NCBI GenBank assembly: GCA_002336915.1
Contig: DDET01000065.1
Span: forward strand, 1-12,969
Length of the DNA: 12,969 bases
Direction: 5' to 3'
From: Bacteroidetes bacterium UBA1947
GTDB lineage: Bacteria > Bacteroidota > Bacteroidia > Chitinophagales > Chitinophagaceae
Under the pieces are notes generated by a model. That model made no database searches, was not told where the DNA came from, and saw only the letters and a program-made list of their open reading frames with translations. Shown here one piece after another: positions 8,277-12,969 of the stretch (position 1 is its first letter; every line of letters starts with the position of its first letter). The position numbers were made by a program, and so were the translations under genes.

Positions 8277-8284
8277 CAAAATTA
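8277..8284 (-). promoter_or_regulatory. -7 box of the M16 protease gene
   Basis: On the minus strand this reads TAATTTTG, a perfect TAnnTTTG. It lies 18 bases upstream of the ATG at 8258, giving a leader of roughly 10-15 bases. No good -33 TTG is seen at the usual distance; a TTG lies only 12 bases upstream. The box rules out translation from the in-frame TTG within it and so decides the protease start. Confidence 0.55.
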
Positions 8285-8407
8285 GGGAATATTATGCAAG
8301 GCCAGCGCTTTCCGGATGGCCTAAAAATCAAAAAATTGTCATAAAAACGCTGCCAGGAGACAGACAAGAAAGCAATTCCGCACTTATCTTCGCGGTAACT
8401 GAACACT

Positions 8408-9799
8408 ATGGCACTCATAAAATCAATATCAGGGATAAGAGGAACAATAGGCGGGAAACCTGGCAGCAGCCTTACGCCGATAGATGTAGTAAAATTTACT
8501 ACAGCCTACGGTGGGTGGATAGCCCAACAAGGAGATAATAAGAAGATAATAATAGGCAGGGATGGACGTATATCGGGCGAGATAGTGCGCAACCTGGTGG
8601 CATCGACGCTGCAGAGCCTGGGTTTTGATGTAACCGACCTTGGATTGAGCACCACGCCGACTGTGGAGATGGCGGTAAAAATGGAAGGCGCTGCCGGTGG
8701 TATCATACTTACTGCAAGCCATAACCCTAAGGAATGGAATGCACTGAAGCTGCTGAATAAGGACGGCGAATTTTTGGACGCGGCTGAAGGGCAATGGATA
8801 CTGGACTTTGCCGACAAGAATGACGCTACTTATGCCGAGGTGACGAAACTGGGCAGCGTAAAGAATGACGACACTTATATAGACAAGCATATAAAAGTGA
8901 TACTGGAACATCCGCTGGTGGATGGGGCCGCGATACAGGCAAAGAGCTTTAGGATAGTTGTGGATCCAGTGAATTCAACGGGAGCAATAGCAGTGCCTGC
9001 ATTGTTGAAGGCCCTGGGCGTGGAAGACATCGTGGTGATCAATGAAGAGGTAAACGGGAAATTTGCACACAACCCTGAACCATTGCCCGAGAACCTTACA
9101 GGTCTATGTCATGAAGTGGAAAAGAAGAAGGCTGCTATGGGTATAGCCGTGGACCCCGATGTGGACAGGCTCTGCTTTGTATGCGATGACGGCAGCCTGT
9201 TTGGTGAGGAATATACCTTGGTAGCAATAGCGGATTATATACTAAGCAATAAGAAAGGAAATACGGTGTCTAACCTTTCATCGACACGTGCCCTGCGCGA
9301 TGTAACGGAAAAGCATGGAGGTACCTACTACCCCAGTGCTGTGGGCGAGGTGAACGTGGTGAAGAAAATGAAGGAAGTGAATGCAGTGATAGGTGGTGAA
9401 GGGAATGGCGGTGTGATAGTACCTGAACTGCACTACGGCAGGGATGCACTGATAGGCATAGCGCTATTCCTGACACATTTGGCCAAATCGGGCAAGTCGG
9501 TTAAGGCCCTGCGCAATACCTACCCGAACTACATCATCTCCAAAAACAAAATAGAGCTGGACGAGGGTGTGGATGTGAAAAAGATATTTGCACAGATAAA
9601 GGACAAGTACAAAAAGCAACCCATCAATACCGAAGACGGTTTGCGTATAGATTTTGATAACGACTGGGTGCACCTGCGCACCTCTAATACGGAACCTATC
9701 ATACGCATATATGCGGAGAGCAGCTCTGAAACGACCGCCAATAATATTGCCAAACGCATTATGGCCGATATAAAGGAGATGATGCAGGCTGTGAGTTAA
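8408..9799 (+). CDS. glmM: Phosphoglucosamine mutase-type phosphohexomutase
   Basis: An alpha-D-phosphohexomutase of 463 residues. As GlmM it would interconvert glucosamine-6-phosphate and glucosamine-1-phosphate, supplying UDP-GlcNAc for peptidoglycan and LPS. The phosphoserine loop is TASHNP with Ser104, the metal loop is DPDVDR (Asp249, Asp251, Asp253), the sugar-binding loop is GEGNGG (330-335), and the phosphate site is RTSNTEP (424-430). The GEGNGG loop differs from GEQSGH of E. coli GlmM and GE(M/L)SGH of PMM/PGM enzymes and resembles the archaeal-type GEENGG form. Family is certain and GlmM specificity likely, but phosphomannomutase or phosphoglucomutase activity cannot be excluded. 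The ATG follows a 149-base divergent gap shared with the M16 gene. Confidence 0.92.
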   Translation: MALIKSISGIRGTIGGKPGSSLTPIDVVKFTTAYGGWIAQQGDNKKIIIGRDGRISGEIVRNLVASTLQSLGFDVTDLGLSTTPTVEMAVKMEGAAGGIILTASHNPKEWNALKLLNKDGEFLDAAEGQWILDFADKNDATYAEVTKLGSVKNDDTYIDKHIKVILEHPLVDGAAIQAKSFRIVVDPVNSTGAIAVPALLKALGVEDIVVINEEVNGKFAHNPEPLPENLTGLCHEVEKKKAAMGIAVDPDVDRLCFVCDDGSLFGEEYTLVAIADYILSNKKGNTVSNLSSTRALRDVTEKHGGTYYPSAVGEVNVVKKMKEVNAVIGGEGNGGVIVPELHYGRDALIGIALFLTHLAKSGKSVKALRNTYPNYIISKNKIELDEGVDVKKIFAQIKDKYKKQPINTEDGLRIDFDNDWVHLRTSNTEPIIRIYAESSSETTANNIAKRIMADIKEMMQAVS

Positions 9800-9800
9800 A

Positions 9801-9829
9801 CCCTCCCGACCTCCCTAAACGGAGGAGGT
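9801..9829. repeat. Post-stop CCCTCC intergenic repeat, copy 3
   Basis: This GC-rich element starts one base after the glmM stop and contains CCTCC-CTAAAC-GGAGG, a short hairpin followed by AGGTGTTG. It is a diverged relative of the elements after recA (1460) and the response regulator (5316). A minor fragment, CCCTCCTAAAA, also occurs at 361-371 after the rpsG terminator. The hairpin is too weak to call a terminator, so readthrough into the next gene is possible. Confidence 0.45.
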
Positions 9830-9865
9830 GTTGATAATTAAATAGCATTTATAAATATTGACGGA

Positions 9866-11398
9866 TTGTCCTCTTCACATACATACGACGTAGTAATAGT
9901 GGGTGGAGGTCTTGGGGGCTTGCTGAGCGCTGTGATGCTGGCTAAAGAAGGCATGAAGGTGTGTGTGCTGGAGCGCGATAAGCAAGTGGGCGGCTGCCTG
10001 CAGACATTCTCACTACAGAAAAAAGTATTTGATAGCTGTGTACATTATATAGGCGGACTGGGTGAAGGCCACACCCTTTGGCAGATATTTAAGTATGCCG
10101 GGATAATGGATAAGCTGGAACTGAGGGCTTATGATGCGAATGGCTTTGATAAAATAGCATTCGGTAGCGATGATGCCCTTTACCCGCATGCAATAGGTAA
10201 CGAGAATTTTATCGAGCAACTGCTTCCCTACTTTCCCAAAGAGAAAGAGGCATTGCAGGAATACATAAAAACAGTTACTACGGTTGGCGATCATTTCCCT
10301 TTATATAGATTACGCCATGGCAGCGCGGATGAGAAAACGGCTGTGAGCGGTTGGGGGCTTACAGAAACACTTGAAAAGATAACAGGCAATAAGAAGCTGC
10401 AAAATGTACTGGCAGGCAATAACCTGCTATATGCGGGCGAGGCGGGCAAGACGCCTTTTTACCTGCATGCACTGGTACTGGAAAGCTATATGCACAGCGC
10501 GCACAAGATAGTACCAGGCAGTTCGCAGATAGCAAAATTCCTTTGGAAGGAATTACAAGCGCATGGTGGCGAGGTATTCCGCAATACGGAAGTAACAAAG
10601 CTGGTGGAAGAGAACGGTGTTATCACGTACGCAGAAAGCAAAGAAGGGCAAAGATTTTACGGGAAGCAGTTTATAGCTAATGTACACCCCGAGGTATTAT
10701 TGGGTATGGTGGATAGTGAGATGCTAAGGACGGCATATAGAAAGCGTATTAAAGGCTTGAAACAAACTGTATCCACCTTTATGCTGAACCTGGTGCTGAA
10801 GCCGGGAACGGTACCCATGCGGAGGTATAACATATACTGGAATGCCAGTGAAGATGTTTGGGAAGCGGTGCAATACAAACAGAATGAATGGCCGGCGAAT
10901 TATGCCGCTTTCTTTACGGAGGATGAAGCTAACCCTGGATATGCGGAGAGCCTGTCTATATTGAGCTATATGCATTATGATGAAATAGCGAGATGGACAA
11001 GTACTACAAACAGGACGGGTGATGAGCATGCACGCGGCAGCGATTATGACGCATTTAAAGAAGAGCGAACTGAACTGCTATTACAAAAAGTATACGAGCG
11101 CATACCTGAATTAAAAGGAAACATCACCGCACACATAAGCGCTACTCCCCTTACCTACCGCGACTATACCAATACGCCCGGCGGCTCGCTATACGGAATA
11201 ATGAAGGACATCAACAAGCCTGCGGAAACGACCATAGCTACACGGACTAAAATACCCAACCTGTTACTGACCGGGCAGAATGTGAATTTGCATGGTGTGT
11301 TAGGCGTTAGCATTACGGCCATTGCTACCTGTGCCGAGTTGGTGGGGATGGAGTATTTGTTAGGGAGGATAAAAAATAAATTTACCTCTTCTTCTTAG
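9866..11398 (+). CDS. FAD-dependent oxidoreductase, RetSat/CrtI-like
   Basis: A 510-residue flavoprotein of the phytoene desaturase/all-trans-retinol 13,14-reductase superfamily, which saturates, desaturates or isomerises polyene lipids. The Rossmann motif VVIVGGGLGG is at 9-18 with the ribose-binding Glu36 after it. GGCLQTF at 42-48 and FDSCVHYIGG at 55-64 resemble the GGCCHTF...HYIG pattern of RetSat proteins more than classical CrtI. The C-terminal FAD segment LLLTGQNVNLHGVLG starts near 466. Translation must start at TTG 9866: a stop lies in frame at 9839, no ATG intervenes, and the next Met would remove the dinucleotide fold. It lies 66 bases after glmM, perhaps in one transcript. No carotenoid genes are visible nearby, so the substrate is open. 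Confidence 0.88.
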   Translation: MSSSHTYDVVIVGGGLGGLLSAVMLAKEGMKVCVLERDKQVGGCLQTFSLQKKVFDSCVHYIGGLGEGHTLWQIFKYAGIMDKLELRAYDANGFDKIAFGSDDALYPHAIGNENFIEQLLPYFPKEKEALQEYIKTVTTVGDHFPLYRLRHGSADEKTAVSGWGLTETLEKITGNKKLQNVLAGNNLLYAGEAGKTPFYLHALVLESYMHSAHKIVPGSSQIAKFLWKELQAHGGEVFRNTEVTKLVEENGVITYAESKEGQRFYGKQFIANVHPEVLLGMVDSEMLRTAYRKRIKGLKQTVSTFMLNLVLKPGTVPMRRYNIYWNASEDVWEAVQYKQNEWPANYAAFFTEDEANPGYAESLSILSYMHYDEIARWTSTTNRTGDEHARGSDYDAFKEERTELLLQKVYERIPELKGNITAHISATPLTYRDYTNTPGGSLYGIMKDINKPAETTIATRTKIPNLLLTGQNVNLHGVLGVSITAIATCAELVGMEYLLGRIKNKFTSSS

Positions 11399-11504
11399 GC
11401 GTAAATTTCCCAAACTTGCTGCCGTTCTTCCTGGCTACATAATAACGGCGGCTACCGTACAATACAAATACTATTACTACTAAAAAAGCTAATAATGACC
11501 ACAT
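11382..11504 (-). CDS. 40-residue single-pass membrane microprotein
   Basis: An ATG at 11504 opens a 40-codon frame ending in TAA at 11382-11384. The product starts MWSLLAFLVVIVFVLYGSRR: a hydrophobic helix at 2-16, then a strongly basic tail (RRYYVARKNGSKFGKFTPKKKR) with 12 Arg/Lys. The positive-inside rule puts the tail in the cytoplasm. The composition switches exactly at the helix border, as in a genuine membrane protein, and antisense noise would rarely give this. The last 17 bases overlap the end of the FAD oxidoreductase tail to tail. I do not recognise a family, and no promoter box is evident upstream. Confidence 0.68.
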   Translation of the reverse strand: MWSLLAFLVVIVFVLYGSRRYYVARKNGSKFGKFTPKKKR

Positions 11505-11555
11505 GTCTTAGGGTATAGGAATATCGTGCCATGCGGTAACATTTCACGCCCTGCA

Positions 11556-11583
11556 TGCCCCAGAGGGGCTACCGCTTTGTAGC
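11556..11583 (-). repeat. REP hairpin, left outer
   Basis: GCCCCAGAGGGGC hairpin at 11557-11569. On the minus strand it is preceded by GTAG, the tetranucleotide known to be recognised by RAYT proteins 5' of the palindrome. A second small stem GCTAC/GTAGC (11568-11583) overlaps it. The element is a perfect inverted copy of the right outer REP. Confidence 0.8.
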
Positions 11584-11603
11584 AATAAATTGAATAGAGC
11601 ATT

Positions 11604-11622
11604 GTTGCCCCAGAGGGGCAAC
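11604..11622 (-). repeat. REP hairpin, left inner
   Basis: GTTGCCCC-AGA-GGGGCAAC, an 8-bp stem with the same AGA loop and core as the other copies. On the minus strand the tetranucleotide before the core is GTTG instead of GTAG. Its centre lies 50 bases from that of the outer copy. Confidence 0.75.
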
Positions 11623-11672
11623 CCTTTTACGGCAACATATAAATTAATACATTAGCCCTAATCTTTGAAAAA

Positions 11673-12140
11673 ATGGCTACAAGCAACACATACACCCAAC
11701 TCTACATTCACTGTGTATTTGCTGTAAAATACAGGGCAGCTATGCTACATAATGATTGGGATGACCGATTACGTTTATACATCACAGCCACGGTTCAGAA
11801 CGAAGGTCATAAAATGTTATCGATCAACAATATTGCGGACCATATTCATTTCTTAGTTGGTTTAAATCCAAAGCAATCTATTTCCGACATGATGCGATTG
11901 GTAAAGGGGGATTCGTCGGAATGGATCAACAAAGAGAAATTGACTAGTAGTAAATTCCAATGGCAGGATGGTTATGGCGCGTTTAGCCATTCAAAGTCGC
12001 AAGTAGATAGTGTGGTGAAGTATATCAGGAACCAGGAAGAGCATCATAAGAAAACTACATTTCTCGACGAGTATCGTAAGATGTTGCAAGATTTTGGGGT
12101 GGAATACGATGAACAATATATTTTCAAATTGCCCGGCTAA
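11673..12140 (+). CDS. REP-associated tyrosine transposase (Y1/HuH, IS200-like)
   Basis: A 155-residue single-strand DNA transposase of the Y1 HuH family, which cuts beside REP or IS hairpins through a 5'-phosphotyrosine link. The HuH pair is His57-Ile-His59 in NIADHIHFLVG, which should hold the divalent metal. WQDGYGAFSHS is at 97-107, and the catalytic Tyr is Tyr117 in VKYIRNQEEHHKK, with Gln121 on the same helix. The motifs and length match a complete, uninterrupted enzyme, so it is probably active. The ATG at 11673 gives the usual short N-terminus leading into the first strand. Mirror-oriented REP hairpins on both sides suggest a domesticated RAYT. A plain IS200 TnpA is the alternative. 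Confidence 0.9.
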   Translation: MATSNTYTQLYIHCVFAVKYRAAMLHNDWDDRLRLYITATVQNEGHKMLSINNIADHIHFLVGLNPKQSISDMMRLVKGDSSEWINKEKLTSSKFQWQDGYGAFSHSKSQVDSVVKYIRNQEEHHKKTTFLDEYRKMLQDFGVEYDEQYIFKLPG

Positions 12141-12166
12141 ATGTAACATCCGAGTTGTGTTGGGCA

Positions 12167-12179
12167 GCCCCTCTGGGGC
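12167..12179 (+). repeat. REP hairpin, right inner
   Basis: GCCCCTCTGGGGC, the inverse of the left copies, 27 bases after the transposase stop. It is preceded by GCAG instead of GTAG. An outer TGGGCA (12161) and TGCCCA (12189) pair could extend the fold. Confidence 0.75.
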
Positions 12180-12205
12180 ATTGTATTTTGCCCAGGTTTC
12201 TTTTA

Positions 12206-12233
12206 GCTACAAAGCGGTAGCCCCTCTGGGGCA
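12206..12233 (+). repeat. REP hairpin, right outer
   Basis: GGTAG directly precedes CCCCTCTGGGG, the canonical GTAG-plus-palindrome REP layout. An additional GCTAC/GTAGC stem closes the 5' half. The 28 bases are an exact inverted copy of the left outer REP. Its centre lies about 53 bases from the inner copy, matching the spacing on the left. Confidence 0.8.
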
Positions 12234-12301
12234 AATTGATTGGCGCCCTAACATGTTGTACAATTACAAAATATCATGCAAAAAAGAAAGCCGCCTGGTG
12301 A

Positions 12302-12721
12302 TCATTGTTTGGTGTAAAAAACCCTCACCCTACTGCCATCTTTTCTTTTTGTCCATTCATACAATTCATCCCCTGTCTTATAAATTTTTTGATTTTTTAT
12401 TTTCGAACTATCATGTATAAATGGATTGATAACTAAACTGTCACCACTGATATCATACTTAGTCCTAACAATAACATAAGAATATAAAGTTAGTTTCTTT
12501 TTCGATTCGACGTACTTTCCAGTCCCGTGCCAACGTTGACCATCGTCAGACTCCATGATTTTTTCAAACGTTCCACTTTTTACTGTTGAATTTTGCTTAT
12601 AAAAATGATAGCAAGTAGAAACCCAAGCGAATTTTTTTAGACAATATATTGATGTGTCATGTGCTGGGGAATAATATGGGTAAAGGCAAATTAAGAGAAA
12701 TGTATATAAAAACTGACGCAT
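12302..12721 (-). CDS. Hypothetical secreted protein, 139 residues
   Basis: The frame gives 139 residues from the ATG at 12721. The N-terminus MRQFLYTFLLICLYPYYSPA looks like a Sec signal peptide with possible cleavage after SPA near residue 20. Cys12 is inside the hydrophobic core and does not form a lipobox. The mature part is rich in Lys, Tyr and Ser, with segments such as GTFEKIMESDDGQRWHGTG and a C-terminal KRKDGSRVRVFYTKQ, suggesting a small beta-rich extracytoplasmic domain. I do not recognise a family. An in-frame GTG or TTG further upstream would add 18 residues before the signal peptide and is unlikely to be used. The gene is visibly richer in A and T than its neighbours and sits beside the RAYT unit, so recent acquisition is possible. 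Confidence 0.65.
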   Translation of the reverse strand: MRQFLYTFLLICLYPYYSPAHDTSIYCLKKFAWVSTCYHFYKQNSTVKSGTFEKIMESDDGQRWHGTGKYVESKKKLTLYSYVIVRTKYDISGDSLVINPFIHDSSKIKNQKIYKTGDELYEWTKRKDGSRVRVFYTKQ

Positions 12722-12740
12722 CCACTGGCAATTTACACAA

Positions 12741-12768
12741 TTAAGGCGATGAGTTATCATCGCCTTAA
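12741..12768 (-). terminator. Hairpin between DHS-like gene and hypothetical gene
   Basis: A perfect 12-bp stem (TTAAGGCGATGA and its complement) with a 4-base loop lies 21 bases after the stop of the minus-strand DHS-like gene. On that strand it is followed by TTGTGTAAATTG, only moderately T-rich, so termination is plausible but weaker than at the other sites. It also lies in the leader region of the hypothetical gene and could act there instead. Confidence 0.5.
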
Positions 12769-12789
12769 CAAACATAATTCATACTTTGT

Positions 12790-12969
12790 TTACCAACCCA
12801 GCAAGTAAGCAAATATCAAGGGCGCCACGATCGTAGCATCACTCTCCACAATAAATTTAGGTGTATTTATATCCAGCTTACCCCAGGTAATTTTCTCATT
12901 AGGCACAGCCCCACTATACGAACCATATGACGTGGTAGAGTCGCTTATCTGGCAGAAATAACTCCAGAA
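12790..12969 (-). CDS. Deoxyhypusine/homospermidine synthase-family protein, C-terminal end
   Basis: The last 59 residues of a deoxyhypusine synthase superfamily enzyme; the rest lies beyond the window. The family transfers an aminobutyl group from spermidine by an NAD-dependent reaction through a Lys imine. The visible part has SGAVPNEKITWGKLDI and then FIVESDATIVAPLIFAYLLG. These align with human DHS SGARPDEAVSWGKIRV and VYADASLVFPLLVA, so the Lys in TWGK matches the imine-forming active-site Lys329. The frame is open from base 12969 to the TAA at 12790-12792. Bacteria have no eIF5A substrate, so a role in polyamine synthesis such as homospermidine formation is more likely than true deoxyhypusine formation. 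Confidence 0.85.
   Translation of the reverse strand, partial: FWSYFCQISDSTTSYGSYSGAVPNEKITWGKLDINTPKFIVESDATIVAPLIFAYLLGW

Larger units (their letters stand above)
11556..12233 (+). mobile_element. RAYT gene with mirror-image REP pairs (IS200-like unit)
   Basis: A unit of about 678 bases: two REP hairpins, the Y1 transposase gene, then two REP hairpins in the opposite orientation. The outermost 28 bases (11556-11583 and 12206-12233) are perfect inverted copies. IS200/IS605 ends carry hairpins in the same orientation, whereas mirror-oriented REPs around the gene are the layout known for REP-associated tyrosine transposases. No TnpB gene is present. Whether the whole unit still moves is unknown. 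Confidence 0.75.

Noticed and set aside
8259..8279. Upstream TTG start for the M16 protease
   Set aside because: The TTG is part of the -7 promoter box TAATTTTG, so it would not be in the transcript, and it would add seven polar residues before a good signal peptide.
8299..8322. AGGCCA...TGGCCT dyad with a 12-base loop in the M16/glmM divergent gap
   Set aside because: The stem is only six base pairs, no T-run follows on either strand and no second copy occurs. It could be an operator but cannot be told from chance.
8385..8392. TATCTTCG as a glmM -7 box
   Set aside because: It has one mismatch in the most conserved part of the consensus and no upstream -33 element.
11660..11667. AATCTTTG just before the transposase ATG as a -7 box for a leaderless mRNA
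   Set aside because: It has one mismatch to TAnnTTTG, no -33 TTG at the right distance, and lies only five bases from the ATG, so the support is too weak.
11556..12233. CRISPR-like reading of the repeated GC hairpins
   Set aside because: There are only four short hairpins, in two orientations, with unequal spacers and a gene between them, and no Cas genes. REP elements explain them fully.
12282..12301. Terminator after the hypothetical secreted gene on the minus strand
   Set aside because: A T-rich run is present on the minus strand but no convincing stem precedes it.
12094..12420. A 108-codon frame running from the transposase 3' end through the right REP hairpins
   Set aside because: It reads through the repeat elements and into the antisense of the hypothetical secreted gene, with no domain or signal. 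It appears to be an accidental frame.

Overview
The window is a stretch of a Bacteroidota chromosome, most likely from the Chitinophagaceae or a close relative. The evidence is the family resemblance of every core protein (RecA with the Cys-Cys-Cys stretch before FINQ, a GlmM with a GEGNGG sugar loop, a large M16 protease), the lack of Shine-Dalgarno sequences, perfect TAnnTTTG -7 boxes upstream of two genes, heavy use of ATA isoleucine codons, and GC-rich CCCTCC repeats just after stop codons. The family-level placement is inference.

Layout, left to right: the 3' end of rpsG (ribosomal protein S7) with a strong terminator; recA with its own promoter and terminator; a 246-base gap with a 13-bp inverted repeat; a 1062-residue cytosolic sensor kinase with five PAS domains, translationally coupled by ATGA to a single-domain response regulator; a perfect 23-bp-arm palindrome acting as a shared terminator; a convergent secreted M16 zinc protease of about 940 residues; a divergent glmM-type phosphohexomutase; a RetSat/CrtI-like FAD oxidoreductase starting at TTG; a 40-residue membrane microprotein on the minus strand whose 3' end overlaps the oxidoreductase; a REP-associated tyrosine transposase flanked by two REP hairpins on each side in mirror orientation; an AT-rich orphan secreted protein on the minus strand; and the C-terminal 59 residues of a deoxyhypusine/homospermidine synthase-family enzyme.

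The genes are mostly independent housekeeping or sensory units, each with its own terminator, rather than one pathway. The kinase and response regulator form one signalling module of the Cph1/Rcp1 type, but with PAS domains instead of a phytochrome. glmM and the oxidoreductase are codirectional and 66 bases apart, so they may be cotranscribed without a clear functional link. The most unusual parts are the RAYT with its mirror-symmetric REP pairs, the unannotated microprotein, and the inverted repeat ahead of the TTG-initiated kinase. I saw no CRISPR array, rRNA, tRNA, toxin-antitoxin pair or prophage. I found no clear evidence of a wholly new multi-gene system.
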